A stretch of DNA of 64,000 nucleotides. It comes from Thiogranum sp. (lineage in GTDB: Bacteria > Pseudomonadota > Gammaproteobacteria > DSM-19610). The notes under the pieces were generated by a model that saw only the letters and a list, made by a program, of their open reading frames with translations, did not search any database and was not told the DNA's origin. The DNA lies in the NCBI GenBank assembly GCA_030148915.1, contig JASBSN010000090.1, forward strand, positions 1-64,000, in the 5' to 3' direction. Shown here in pieces: positions 35,122 to 44,163 of the stretch; within the stretch, counting starts at the first letter, position 1, and each line of letters opens with the position of its first letter. Both the position numbers and the translations under genes were made by a program.

Positions 35122-36252
35122 TCAGAGGAACAGGGTGAGCACACCCGTGTACCCGTACAGCCGCTGATTGAAAATTTCCCCGTTGGCGAAAAAGCCGACC
35201 AACGGAAAATCACCCAGCGTTGCGTGAATCATTTTGATTTCCGCCGAATCGCCGCCGAACAGGTCCTCGCCGCGGCCCAGGCAGGAGTGGTACAGACCGC
35301 CGCGAGGGACCGCTCCGCGCAGCCGGGTTTTCAACTCATCGAGCATGCGCTGCATATCGTCGCGGGCGGTTTTGCTGTCACGACGGCAAAACTGGATTTT
35401 CTGGCCGGGGTGCAACTGATCGCCGATGGCAATGCGTTTGCCGACGCTGTCGATACCGATAAGGTTGCGCACCAGATAGTCGCCGGTGTCCGAGCCCGCC
35501 ACCGGCAGGCCGGCGAAAATATAACCGGCGGCGCGATTCAGATCACGGGCGAGAATTTCGCCGATATCCTCCTTGAAGACATCCAGCGCCGGGCGTTGGT
35601 CGATGTAGTTGACGATGTTGTCATTGCAGTCGGTGATGGTGCGCTTCTCGGCGATCGGGCTGCACCCCTGGCTGAGCGCCGTGGCGACGTTCACCGTGCT
35701 GTTGAAGACCACACCGGATAGCCCGTTTTCGAGCAGTTCGTCGGCGATCTGCGGATGGCTGCCTTGCGACGAGCTGAGTCCGCCGACCAGATAACCGCCC
35801 GGCAGTTCGCCATGCAACTGCTTCATCAGTTCCGGCAGCATGCCGTTGGTAGGGTCGCCGTGCAGCACCGCCACATGCGTGGGTGATGCTTGAAGCCAGG
35901 GATCCCAGGTGGCCGGCAGATGGTCGGCGGCACGCCCGTAGAAGTTCAGTAGTTTGAAGCTGTTGGCGGGAAAACGGCCGATCATCACCGCCAGCGCCGG
36001 AACCTGATGGTATTCGCGATCAGTGGCGCAGACACCGATGCCCACGGTGCCGCTCCAGTGCGCTACACCGGTGGCTGCGCGCAAACGTTCGACAATGAGT
36101 TGCAGCTCGTTGGCGTGGCTGTCGCTGGCGTAGATAAACCCCAGGTTGGCCGCCGGCGTAATCTCGCCGAGCTGCGCCAGACAACCGGCGACAGCTTCCT
36201 GCCAGTCGGCGGCCTGCGCATGGCCGAGCAAAAAACGGTGACTGTCACTCAT
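35122..36252 (-). CDS. FIST-domain sensory protein
   Basis: A 376-residue cytoplasmic protein with FIST_N (about residues 25-215; LGFIYASDSHANELQLIVERL, then the GGLSSSQGS loop) and FIST_C (about 220-355; ARDLNRAAGYIFAGLPV, ending FPLVGFFANGEIF). FIST domains are thought to bind small ligands, perhaps amino acids, in signal transduction. No output domain is attached. It ends six bases before cti, suggesting co-transcription with it. ATG at 36252 is preferred to a start two codons upstream. Confidence 0.9.
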   Translation of the reverse strand: MSDSHRFLLGHAQAADWQEAVAGCLAQLGEITPAANLGFIYASDSHANELQLIVERLRAATGVAHWSGTVGIGVCATDREYHQVPALAVMIGRFPANSFKLLNFYGRAADHLPATWDPWLQASPTHVAVLHGDPTNGMLPELMKQLHGELPGGYLVGGLSSSQGSHPQIADELLENGLSGVVFNSTVNVATALSQGCSPIAEKRTITDCNDNIVNYIDQRPALDVFKEDIGEILARDLNRAAGYIFAGLPVAGSDTGDYLVRNLIGIDSVGKRIAIGDQLHPGQKIQFCRRDSKTARDDMQRMLDELKTRLRGAVPRGGLYHSCLGRGEDLFGGDSAEIKMIHATLGDFPLVGFFANGEIFNQRLYGYTGVLTLFL

Positions 36253-36330
36253 ACACACATACCGGCAACAAAAAAGGGCGACAGCTACAGGCTGAGCGCC
36301 CCGGGCTTTTCTGCGACTAAAGGGTTTGAA

Positions 36331-37209
36331 TCAACTGCTTTTGCGGCTGTCCATCATGCGCTCGATAATCGGCGCCAGAATGATCTCCATGGCAAAGCCC
36401 ATTTTACCGCCGGGCACCACCAGCGAGTTGCGCCGCGACATGAACGATGCGTCGAGCATGCTCAGCAGGTGGGGAAAATTGACCTCCAGTTTGTTCGGAT
36501 CGCGAAAGCGGATGACGACAAAACTCTCATCGGGCGTGGGGATATCGCGGGCGATAAACGGGTTGGAGGTATCGACCGTGGGTACGCGCTGGAAGTTGAT
36601 ATCGGTGCGCGAGAACTGCGGCGTGATGTAGTGCACATAGTCGTGCATGCGCCGCAGGATAGTGTCGGTGACCGCTTCGGCGGAATAGCCGCGCTGGGCG
36701 CAGTCACGGTGGATTTTCTGTATCCACTCCAGGTTGACGATCGGCACCACACCGATCAGCAGGTCGACAAACTGAGCCACATTTACGGAGCCATCCACGG
36801 CACCGCCGTGCAGGCCTTCGTAGAACAGCAGATCGGTGCCGGGAGGGATGGCTTCCCAGGGCGTGAATTCACCCGGTGCCTGTCCGAACGGCTCGGCTTC
36901 CTCCTCGCTGTGCAGGTAATAGCGGCGCTCGCAGCCGCCGGTTTCGGAGTAGGTCTTGAAGGTGTCGGCCAACTTTTCGAACAGATTGGCTTCGGGACCG
37001 AAATGGCTGAAGGTACGGTTATTTTCCGCTTCCGCCCGGTTCATGGCCTCTTTCATGGCGGCGCGGTCATAGCGGTGGTAGCTGTCGCCTTCGATGACAG
37101 CCGGGTTGACGCCTTCGCGGCGGAAAATGTGCTCAAAAGCCACCTTGACAGTCGTGGTGCCGGCGCCTGAAGACCCCGTTACGGCGATCACTGGGTGTTT
37201 CTGGGACAT
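36331..37209 (-). CDS. prk: Phosphoribulokinase, class I
   Basis: A 292-residue enzyme making ribulose 1,5-bisphosphate, a step unique to the Calvin cycle. The P-loop GSSGAGTTTV (residues ~11-20), EGDSYHRYDR, FYEGLHGG and the KIHRDCAQRGYSAEAVTDTILRRM block match bacterial class I kinases. ATG at 37209 follows AGGAG and removes seven unlikely residues. It stands alone; the 228-base upstream region is AT-rich around 37380-37420 and could bind CbbR, which is inference. Confidence 0.95.
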   Translation of the reverse strand: MSQKHPVIAVTGSSGAGTTTVKVAFEHIFRREGVNPAVIEGDSYHRYDRAAMKEAMNRAEAENNRTFSHFGPEANLFEKLADTFKTYSETGGCERRYYLHSEEEAEPFGQAPGEFTPWEAIPPGTDLLFYEGLHGGAVDGSVNVAQFVDLLIGVVPIVNLEWIQKIHRDCAQRGYSAEAVTDTILRRMHDYVHYITPQFSRTDINFQRVPTVDTSNPFIARDIPTPDESFVVIRFRDPNKLEVNFPHLLSMLDASFMSRRNSLVVPGGKMGFAMEIILAPIIERMMDSRKSS

Positions 37210-37437
37210 GCCAATCTCCTCAAAGCTCAAAAAGCGGAAAAGTGTTGAGCGCCCTGCCTGAACGGTGCAGACACAGCGCCTGAATGCTTGAAGTTAGTCG
37301 CGCGATCCCCGGCAGACAGTGCGACAAGCCGGGCGGCGTCCGAAACGGCGTATTGAACCATTTTGCCGCTGAGTCGACAACTTGAATATATATTTAGTGT
37401 TTATTTTACTTGGGTTATTGTCGCTCGGGAAGCCGGG

Positions 37438-38157
37438 CTAGGGCGCGCGCCGGTAGATCATATCCGTCACCGCGTGCCCCAGCCGCCGTCCGCGCGCCTC
37501 GAATTTGGTCGGCGGACGCGGGGTGTGGCTGTGGCGCTCCAGGGGGCCGCCATGGCGGCAAAATTCGGGCGCGGCGCCCATCACCGCCTGCATGTGATCG
37601 GCATAGGGCTGCCAGTCGGTGGCCAGGTGCAGCAGGCCGCCGGGTTTCAGTTTGCGCCCCAGCAGGGTAACGAAATCCGCCTGCAGGATACGCCGTTTGT
37701 GGTGTTTTTTTTTCGGCCAGGGGTCGGGAAACAGCAACAGCACCCGATCCAGGCTGTGTTCGTCAAGACAACCGGAGAGGATCTCGACGGCGTCGTGGCA
37801 GAATACGCGCACATTGCCGAGCCCACCCGCCGCCAGGGCGTTCAGCAATTGGCCCACCCCCGGGCGGTGGACTTCGATGCCGATAAAATCGTGCTCCGGC
37901 TGGGCGGCGGCCATGGCCGCCAGACTGGCGCCATTGCCGAAGCCGATCTCCAGCGTCAGCGGTGCGCGGCGCCCGAAACTGACCTCGGCGTCCAGGCGCT
38001 GATCCGCCGCCAACCCGTAATGCGGCCAGAGTCGTTGCAGCGCGTTTTGCTGGCCGCGCGTCAGCCGCCCTTCGCGGCGAACGAAGGAGCGGATCCGCCG
38101 GGCCGGGCGGGCGGGGCTAGAAAAAGGTTCCGTCAACGGGCGAAGAGGCGCTGGCAA
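37438..38157 (-). CDS. trmB: tRNA (guanine-N7-)-methyltransferase
   Basis: A 239-residue SAM-dependent methyltransferase acting on G46 of t[14 protein letters not shown] is the SAM-binding loop; [28 protein letters not shown] and [10 protein letters not shown] are family motifs. The predicted ATG lies 41 bases inside thiG; a TTG at 38136 would shorten the overlap. The last residues, [12 protein letters not shown], are also typical. Confidence 0.95.
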   Translation of the reverse strand: MPAPLRPLTEPFSSPARPARRIRSFVRREGRLTRGQQNALQRLWPHYGLAADQRLDAEVSFGRRAPLTLEIGFGNGASLAAMAAAQPEHDFIGIEVHRPGVGQLLNALAAGGLGNVRVFCHDAVEILSGCLDEHSLDRVLLLFPDPWPKKKHHKRRILQADFVTLLGRKLKPGGLLHLATDWQPYADHMQAVMGAAPEFCRHGGPLERHSHTPRPPTKFEARGRRLGHAVTDMIYRRAP

Positions 38158-38929
38158 AGCGTTTTTTCGGAATCCGGCCGGCGAGCCAGGACTCGCGCCC
38201 GGCCTCGATGGCTTTTTTCATTGCCGAGGCCATCAGCAGCGGATTGCTGGCGCCGGCGATGGCCGTGTTCATCAGTACCCCGTCACACCCCAGCTCCATG
38301 GCAATGGCGGCATCCGAGGCGCAGCCGACCCCGGCGTCGACCAGAATCGGCACCGTGGCGTTTTCGATAATAGTCTGAATATTATGCGGATTGCGGATAC
38401 CCAGGCCGGAACCGATAGGGGCGGCCAGCGGCATGACGGCCACGCAGCCCATGTCTTCCAGGCGTTTGGCGATGATCGGATCGTCGTTGGTATAGACCAT
38501 GACCCGGAAGCCCTCGGCGATCAGCGTGGCGGCCGCCTCCAGGGTCTGCACTATGTCCGGAAACAGCGTTTTTTCGTCGCCCAGGACTTCCAGTTTTACC
38601 AGCGTATGGCCGTCCAGCAGCTCGCGCGCCAGGCGACAGGTGCGTACCGCCTCAGCGGCGCTGTAGCAGCCGGCGGTGTTGGGCAAATAGGTGTAGCGAT
38701 CCGCCGGCAGCACCTCCAACAGATTGGGCTCGTCGCTGCTCTGACCGATGTTGGTGCGGCGAATGGCAACGGTGATGATTTGCGCGCCGCTGGCCTCGAT
38801 CGCCTGCCGGGTTTGGTCCAGGTCGCGGTATTTGCCGGTGCCCACCAGCAGGCGGGACTGATAGGCGAGACCGTCGATTATCAGTGGATCGGTGCTGGCC
38901 GGACTTGCGGTTTGCATCACTGTGGACAT
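38117..38929 (-). CDS. thiG: Thiazole synthase
   Basis: A 270-residue enzyme making the thiazole of thiamine from DXP, dehydroglycine and ThiS-thiocarboxylate. ATG at 38929 follows AGGAG. Motifs include [10 protein letters not shown], the Schiff-base lysine in [23 protein letters not shown] and [18 protein letters not shown]. It starts 13 bases after thiS, forming a thiSG pair. No thiF, thiO or thiE is in the window. Confidence 0.96.
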   Translation of the reverse strand: MSTVMQTASPASTDPLIIDGLAYQSRLLVGTGKYRDLDQTRQAIEASGAQIITVAIRRTNIGQSSDEPNLLEVLPADRYTYLPNTAGCYSAAEAVRTCRLARELLDGHTLVKLEVLGDEKTLFPDIVQTLEAAATLIAEGFRVMVYTNDDPIIAKRLEDMGCVAVMPLAAPIGSGLGIRNPHNIQTIIENATVPILVDAGVGCASDAAIAMELGCDGVLMNTAIAGASNPLLMASAMKKAIEAGRESWLAGRIPKKRFASASSPVDGTFF

Positions 38930-38942
38930 GTCTTGCTCCTGT

Positions 38943-39149
38943 TCAGCGGCCACCGCCGCCGATGGCGCGTACGATCTCGACGCAGTCGCCGGGATTAAAA
39001 TAGTGGCTGTCAAAGCGGCTGCGCGGCACGATTTCGCGGTTGACCTCCAGCGCCAGCCGTTGCGCCTGCAGGCCCAGGTGCGCGATCAGACCGGTGGCGT
39101 TGAGCCCTTCCGGCAGCTGCTCTGATTGGCCGTTGATCATCAGTTCCAT
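38943..39149 (-). CDS. thiS: Sulfur carrier protein ThiS with an extra C-terminal residue
   Basis: A 68-residue ubiquitin-fold protein that carries sulfur as a C-terminal thiocarboxylate. ATG at 39149 gives the standard MELMINGQ start; [15 protein letters not shown] is the family's end. The last codon before the stop is CGC, so the protein ends GGGGR. ThiS must normally finish with a free Gly-Gly for adenylation by ThiF, so the extra arginine would have to be removed or tolerated. Confidence 0.93.
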   Translation of the reverse strand: MELMINGQSEQLPEGLNATGLIAHLGLQAQRLALEVNREIVPRSRFDSHYFNPGDCVEIVRAIGGGGR

Positions 39150-39209
39150 GCCGCCATATTCTACCCGAAAAGTTGCAATAACGTAGATTACATGCACAAA
39201 TAACGGGTT

Positions 39210-41045
39210 ATGCAAGACTTGCAGGAAGACCTGATCAACGTCGAAACGGCGCTCACCCTCGACGGCCTGTTCCATGAACGCCACAGGCGCAGCCCGCAAG
39301 CGACCGCCTACCGTTACTACGATGCTGCCGTGCCGGGCTGGGTCGACCTGAGCTGGCAGGATATGGCGGCGCGGGTGGCGCGCTGGCGTGCGGCGCTCGC
39401 CGCCGAGGGCCTGGAAGCCGGCGAGCGGGCCGCTATCCGCCTGCGTAACAGCGTCGGCTGGGTGTGTTTTGATCAGGCGGTGCTCGGTGAGGGTCTGGTG
39501 TCGGTGCCGCTTTATACCGAAGACCGTCCGGATAATATTGCCTATATCCTCAAGGACGCCGCGGTGCGCTTATTGCTGCTGCAGAACCTGGCCCAGTGGC
39601 GCAAACTGGCGCCGGCGCTCGCCGACAACGAGATGCTGCACCGTATTATTATCCGCGACACGCCCGAGCCGCCGGAGATGGCCGCCGCGCTGGCCGAGGA
39701 CGCGCGCCTGCGATTTATCGTCGACTGGCTGCCCGAGCGTGCGCTGCCACGACCGCGCCGCGCCGGCCAGACGCACGCGTTGGCGTCCATCGTCTATACC
39801 TCAGGCACCACCGGTCGTCCCAAGGGCGTGATGCTCAGCCACTATAATATACTCTCGGTGGCGCACGCCGTCCTGGCCTCGATTGATGTCTACCCTCAGG
39901 ATCTGTTTCTGTCCTTCCTGCCGCTCTCCCACACCCTGGAGCGGACCGCCGGCTATTACCTGCCCATGATGGCAGGGGCGGCGGTGGCGCACGCGCGCTC
40001 GGTCGCCCTACTGGCCGACGATCTGGTGCAGATAAAGCCGACGGTGCTGATCGCCGTGCCGCGAATTTTCGAGCGCCTCTACAGCCGCGTTTTGGATCGT
40101 CTGGAAGCGCAGCCGCGCTTGGTGCGCGGCCTGTTCCGGGCTGCGGTGGCCACCGGTTGGCGGGACTTTTTGTACCGTCAGGGACGGGCCATGTGGGGCC
40201 CGGACCTGTTGTTCAATCCCCTCCTGCGCCGGCGGGTCGGCGAGCAAGTGACCGCCAGGCTCGGTGGTAATCTGCGCTACGCGGTCAGCGGCGGTGCGCC
40301 CCTGTCTTGTCGCGTGGCGCGCACGTTCATCGGGCTGGGTCTGGAAATCCTCCAGGGCTATGGCCTGACCGAAACCGCCCCTGTTATCAGCGTCAATCTG
40401 CCCGGCAACAACGATCCGGCCAGCGTCGGCGCGCCGTTGCGCGGGATCGAAGTGCGTATCGGCGATCATCAGGAATTGCTGGTCAAAACGCCGGGGGCGA
40501 TGCTCGGCTACTGGAACAACCATGCCGCCACCGCCGACCTGATCGACCCGGAGGGCTGGTTGCACACCGGTGATCAGGCGCGTATCGAAGCGGGCCGGCT
40601 CTATATCACCGGACGTCTCAAAGATATCCTGGTGATGTCCAATGGCGAGAAAATCCCCCCCGCCGACATGGAGGAGGCCATTTGCTACGATCAGCTGTTC
40701 GATCAAGCGCTGGTGGTGGGTGAAGGACAGCCCTGTCTCGGCGCCGTGCTGGTGGTGAATCCGGAGCGCTGGTTCGGGTTCGCCAAAGAGCTGGGCCTGG
40801 ACCCGTACGTCCCCGAGCATCTGCACCATCAGCGCCTGCAGAAAAAAGTGCTGGCGCGCGTGCAGGCTCAGTTAGGCGCGTTCCCGGGGTTTGCCCGCGT
40901 GCGCCGGGTCATTTTGACCCTGGAGCCCTGGACGGTGGACAATGATCTGCTGACGCCGACGCTGAAACTGAGGCGTAACCGCCTGCTGGAGCGCTTTGAT
41001 GCGCAGATCGCGCACATGTTCGCAGCCTCAGCGGTGCAAGGGTAG
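39210..41045 (+). CDS. Long-chain acyl-CoA synthetase (AMP-forming)
   Basis: A 611-residue adenylate-forming ligase. The YTSGTTGRPKGVMLSH P-loop lies near residue 198, followed by FLPLSHTLERTAGYY, GYGLTETAPVISVN, GWLHTGDQARIE and the ITGRLKDILVMSNGEKIPP hinge, all typical of bacterial FadD15-type enzymes. It activates fatty acids with CoA and ATP. It is divergent from thiS with 60 bases between, and monocistronic. Fatty-acid chain-length preference cannot be read. Confidence 0.92.
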   Translation: MQDLQEDLINVETALTLDGLFHERHRRSPQATAYRYYDAAVPGWVDLSWQDMAARVARWRAALAAEGLEAGERAAIRLRNSVGWVCFDQAVLGEGLVSVPLYTEDRPDNIAYILKDAAVRLLLLQNLAQWRKLAPALADNEMLHRIIIRDTPEPPEMAAALAEDARLRFIVDWLPERALPRPRRAGQTHALASIVYTSGTTGRPKGVMLSHYNILSVAHAVLASIDVYPQDLFLSFLPLSHTLERTAGYYLPMMAGAAVAHARSVALLADDLVQIKPTVLIAVPRIFERLYSRVLDRLEAQPRLVRGLFRAAVATGWRDFLYRQGRAMWGPDLLFNPLLRRRVGEQVTARLGGNLRYAVSGGAPLSCRVARTFIGLGLEILQGYGLTETAPVISVNLPGNNDPASVGAPLRGIEVRIGDHQELLVKTPGAMLGYWNNHAATADLIDPEGWLHTGDQARIEAGRLYITGRLKDILVMSNGEKIPPADMEEAICYDQLFDQALVVGEGQPCLGAVLVVNPERWFGFAKELGLDPYVPEHLHHQRLQKKVLARVQAQLGAFPGFARVRRVILTLEPWTVDNDLLTPTLKLRRNRLLERFDAQIAHMFAASAVQG

Positions 41046-41131
41046 CAAATCCAGCGGTTCACTATCGGTCACCCGGCGTGGGGCGGACTGCCTAAGCGGT
41101 CCGGCCTCATCCATCACGCTGTCAATCATGA

Positions 41132-41162
41132 GGCGCCGCGGAGCGGCGCCCCGCGGGGCTTT
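41132..41162 (+). terminator. Hairpins between the acyl-CoA ligase and the OmpA lipoprotein gene
   Basis: GGCGCCGC and GCGGCGCC form a perfect eight-base stem with a GGA loop. It overlaps a second palindrome, GCCCCGCGGGGC at 41148-41159, followed by TTT. It lies between convergent genes and could serve both. Confidence 0.5.
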
Positions 41163-41180
41163 GTTATCCTGGTGAGGCGC

Positions 41181-41861
41181 TCAGGTCAGCGGTGTCAGGT
41201 GGATTTCCACCCGCCGATTCAAGGCGCGGCCTTCGGCCGTAGCATTGGTGGCGACCGGTGAGCTTTCGCCCAGGCCCTGGGTGATGATGCGCTGGGGGAG
41301 CACCTGCTGGCTCTCCAGATAGCGCGCTACGCTGCTGGCACGGGCCTCGGAAAGGCGTTGATTATAGGCCTCAGCGCCGGTGCTGTCGGTGTGGCCGATG
41401 ACATCGACATAGGTTTTTTCATACTCATTGATCACCAGCGCGACGGAATTCAGCACCGGATAAAAGCCCGACACCACGCTGCTGGCATTGGTGGCGAAGG
41501 TGATGTTGCTGGGCATGTTAAGGATGATTGAATCGCCGCTGCGGGTCACGCTCACCCCGGTGCCCTGCAGGCGGGTGCGCAGTTTGGCCTCTTCTTTGTC
41601 CATATAGTCGCCGACCGCCGCACCGGTCAGCGCGCCCACGCCGGCCCCGATCAGCACGCCCTTGCGCTTGCCGCCGCTGAGTATCGCCCCCGCGACCGCA
41701 CCGCCCAGCGCGCCAATACCGGCGCCGATGGTGGTATTGCCGGTTTTCTGCTGTCCGGTGTAGGGGTCGGTGGTCTGGCAGCCGGCCAGGGTCAGGGCGG
41801 TGACGGTGGTCAGCGCCAACAGCCTCGAGGCCGGGCGGCGAGCGGTCTTGGTGGTGAACAT
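41181..41861 (-). CDS. OmpA-family lipoprotein with glycine-zipper region
   Basis: A 226-residue outer-membrane lipoprotein (YiaD type). The signal peptide ends in LTLAGC. A glycine-zipper segment (GAGIGALGGAVAGAIL and GAGVGALTGAAVGDYM, about residues 45-87) is followed by an OmpA domain (about 110-225) with the peptidoglycan-binding VIGHTDSTGAEAYNQRLSEARASSV. It links the outer membrane to the cell wall. Confidence 0.93.
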   Translation of the reverse strand: MFTTKTARRPASRLLALTTVTALTLAGCQTTDPYTGQQKTGNTTIGAGIGALGGAVAGAILSGGKRKGVLIGAGVGALTGAAVGDYMDKEEAKLRTRLQGTGVSVTRSGDSIILNMPSNITFATNASSVVSGFYPVLNSVALVINEYEKTYVDVIGHTDSTGAEAYNQRLSEARASSVARYLESQQVLPQRIITQGLGESSPVATNATAEGRALNRRVEIHLTPLT

Positions 41862-42029
41862 TTTACCTATCCTCTATATAAGCTATGGGGCATTCGATGC
41901 CTGTCAGCATACACGAACAGGCCATACCTGTGTGGCCGATCCGAAGCTGAAAGCGACCCTGTGCGGTGGCGCGCGACGCTGCGGAGGATGACTCCTTGGA
42001 GCACAATTGCGCCGTTGAGTTCCGGCCGT

Positions 42030-42830
42030 TCATTGCGCCTGCTCCGGGTCGCTGCCCGCCGCCTTGGCCAGATCTTCCGGCGTGCCGATATCCAGGTACG
42101 CCTGCTTCGAGGCTTCGACGCCCTGGACGTTCAGACCCGCCCCGATGCCGGCGCGGATGACATCCCCCAAAAACAGTTCGGGGGCCCGTTCGGCGTGGAG
42201 GCGGTGCGAGAGCAGAAAGGTGTGCAAGAATTCGGTGAAGGCGGGTGTCCATACGGCCAGCCCCCAGGTGTGCCGCAAACGGGTCGCTCCCGGCTTGATA
42301 AGTATTTCTTTAACATGATGATTTTTATCAATCTCGACCATGTCGACTTTGTCCGGGCGAGCGGCGGGAAAAATGCCCAGGACGACGTCGGCGCCGGAGG
42401 CTTCCTGATGCGCCAGCGTACGCCTGAAAACGTCGTGATCAGCAAAACACATGTCCGGAAAACCCAGCGCCACACGCCGGTCGCGCGCAAAGGCATAGGC
42501 CTGATCGACGCTGTAGGGCGCCCCCCACGGCAGACCCATCATCAGATAGGCCAGCTGCAGCCCCAGTTGCGAGCCATCACCGAGATGCGCCGGGATATCC
42601 CATTTGCCGTCGCGTATGACCAGGTACACCTCGCGGATACCGCAGCGCTGCATGCTGGTCAGTACGTGTTCGCACACCGCCTGTGGCTGCGGGGCTGCTG
42701 TAACCGAGGCGGCGCTGAAAGCCACCGGGAGGATTTCCTTGCTGCACGACAGGCCAGGCAGGCGAGTGGCGCGCCCGGCCATGGGGACTATGCCGATTAC
42801 TGCTGCGGCTGGACGATCTACACGATTCAC
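42030..42830 (-). CDS. Sugar-phosphate nucleotidyltransferase
   Basis: A 266-residue protein starting with GTG. It resembles glucose-1-phosphate nucleotidylyltransferases (RmlA/GalU fold): VPMAGRATRLPGLSCSKEILPV at the N-terminus, then HVLTSMQRCGIREVYLVIRDGKWDI, VALGFPDMCFAD and the closing YLDIGTPEDLAKA. The binding loop reads AGRATR where most members have GGxGTR, so substrate and activity are uncertain. It is near other polysaccharide genes (46400-48711). Confidence 0.8.
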   Translation of the reverse strand: MNRVDRPAAAVIGIVPMAGRATRLPGLSCSKEILPVAFSAASVTAAPQPQAVCEHVLTSMQRCGIREVYLVIRDGKWDIPAHLGDGSQLGLQLAYLMMGLPWGAPYSVDQAYAFARDRRVALGFPDMCFADHDVFRRTLAHQEASGADVVLGIFPAARPDKVDMVEIDKNHHVKEILIKPGATRLRHTWGLAVWTPAFTEFLHTFLLSHRLHAERAPELFLGDVIRAGIGAGLNVQGVEASKQAYLDIGTPEDLAKAAGSDPEQAQ

Positions 42831-43180
42831 GGCCTTCGACGCTTTGCCAGTACTTTCTAGATTAAAATGCTTGCTCGTTAATATTTCGTTAGGGTTGTGA
42901 CGAAAAAGTTTACACCTCCCCCTCAGCCCTAGAGTCTAGCTTAACTCATTGTAGTAGATATGGTTATAAGTCTTTATCCGGGTAATACAAGCGCGGATCG
43001 CGTCGAATTTCTTGTCATAATTTCTCGTATGAAAAAATTTCGTGCTGTAGCGCGTTGAATTCGTAGAACTTAAAAGAGGGGTACGCATCTTGCTAGAAGT
43101 TCCAAAAATGGGCATAACTTAGCTTGGTCTAGTAAGCGTAGTGCAGACCTAGAAAATCATATCCTCATGGGAGAGAGGTC
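42831..43180. other. AT-rich intergenic region before the PEP-CTERM gene
   Basis: 350 bases, visibly richer in A and T than the surroundings. It holds several CTAG-containing strings (near 42929-42936, 43129 and 43149) and a possible sigma-54 promoter at 43109. I see no gene in it. Confidence 0.6.
43109..43124 (+). promoter_or_regulatory. Possible sigma-54 promoter of the PEP-CTERM gene
   Basis: TGGGCATAACTTAGCT has GG and GC spaced by ten bases, as in -24/-12 promoters, but weak matches at the other positions. Transcription would begin about 45 bases before the ATG. PEP-CTERM genes in other bacteria are known to be controlled by a sigma-54 system (PrsK/PrsR), which makes the site plausible. 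Confidence 0.4.
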
Positions 43181-43876
43181 ATGGGTTTTACCGCGACTGG
43201 CAAATGTTGTTTAGGGCTTGCGGCGCTGATCAGCGCCTCCGTTATCCTGCCTGCCCAAGCCAATACATTGAGTTTGAACTATGGTCAGGTGTTCAGTACC
43301 GGGTCTGTTGCGCCCGACGGCGGCGCGCCCTACCTTACAGCCACTTTTGACGATGGCAATACTCCCGGCTCCGTTACCCTGACGATGAGCGTGTCCCCCA
43401 CTGTGGGCGGCGCTGATGTCGATGAGCTGTATTTCAATTTCGATCCTACCCTGGATCTCACTCAGCTGGCATTCGCATACAATTCCGCCAGTTCAACCGG
43501 TCCTGCAGCCGCGGGTGGCGGCAATAACGGTATATTTGTCGGTGTTGATGCTTTTCAAGCGGACGGCGACGGTAAATTTGATATCAATCTCAATTTTCCA
43601 CCCCCGCCAGGGACTGGCGCCTCTAGGTGGAATGGCGGTGAAACCGTGATTTATAATATTACCTCGACCGAGTCTATTACGGCGGACTCGTTCCGTTTTC
43701 TGAGTGCGCCAGGTGGCGGTGCAGGCGGTCCCTTCTTGTCCGCTGCCCACTTCCTCAGTACCGGGCTGAACGGGAATGACAGCGCCTGGGTTGGAGCGGT
43801 TCCAATCCCCGCGGCGGTGTGGTTATTTATCTCCGGTCTCCTTGGGTTGGTCGGACTAGCGAGGAACCGAAACTGA
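43181..43876 (+). CDS. PEP-CTERM-type sorted extracellular protein
   Basis: A 231-residue exported protein. The signal peptide covers residues 1-28 (ending PAQA-NTLSLN). The body is Gly/Ala/Asp-rich, beta-looking and cysteine-free. The C-terminus is the sorting tag VPIPAAVWLFISGLLGLVGLARNRN: a VPxPAA motif, a membrane segment and a basic end, recognised by an exosortase that is not in this window. Such proteins are linked to exopolysaccharide production. GAGAGAGG precedes the ATG. Confidence 0.88.
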   Translation: MGFTATGKCCLGLAALISASVILPAQANTLSLNYGQVFSTGSVAPDGGAPYLTATFDDGNTPGSVTLTMSVSPTVGGADVDELYFNFDPTLDLTQLAFAYNSASSTGPAAAGGGNNGIFVGVDAFQADGDGKFDINLNFPPPPGTGASRWNGGETVIYNITSTESITADSFRFLSAPGGGAGGPFLSAAHFLSTGLNGNDSAWVGAVPIPAAVWLFISGLLGLVGLARNRN

Positions 43877-43902
43877 AAATCTGTAGATTCAGCAGAAACG
43901 AG

Positions 43903-43935
43903 AAAGCGGCCGCCGGTAAGGTGGCCGTTTTTTTT
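43903..43935 (+). terminator. Rho-independent terminator of the PEP-CTERM gene
   Basis: CGGCC (43907-43911) pairs with GGCCG (43923-43927), extended by A-T pairs, and is followed by a run of eight T. Confidence 0.85.
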
Positions 43936-44069
43936 GTCGGGGGGCACACGTAAAACCGCTGAGAAAGCCGCTACCGGCGGCGGGTCCGATTCCTGATGCT
44001 TCCATTCTCCTTCAGGAATGTGGTTATACTTCCAGGTGTTATTTTGTAGACTCTTGAGAATTATTCTTT

Positions 44070-44143
44070 GCGGGTGTAGTTCAATGGTAGAACTGGAGCT
44101 TCCCAAGCTTCAAACGTGGGTTCGATTCCCATCACCCGCTCCA
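44070..44143 (+). tRNA. tRNA-Gly (anticodon CCC)
   Basis: 74 bases including the encoded CCA. Acceptor GCGGGTG pairs with CACCCGC. The D-arm is GTTCAATGGTAGAAC and the anticodon loop TTCCCAA reads CCC. The T-arm TGGGTTCGATTCCCA is intact. One G-T wobble lies in the anticodon stem. It is very close to the E. coli Gly(CCC) gene. Confidence 0.96.
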
Positions 44144-44163
44144 ATTCGCAGCAGGGATCCCCT

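Noticed and set aside
36007..37170. Open frame on the + strand, 387 codons
   Set aside because: Antisense to the phosphoribulokinase and FIST genes; no domain seen.
39150..39209. Thiamine (TPP) riboswitch before thiS
   Set aside because: Only 60 bases separate thiS from the divergent acyl-CoA ligase gene and no CTGAGA core is present.
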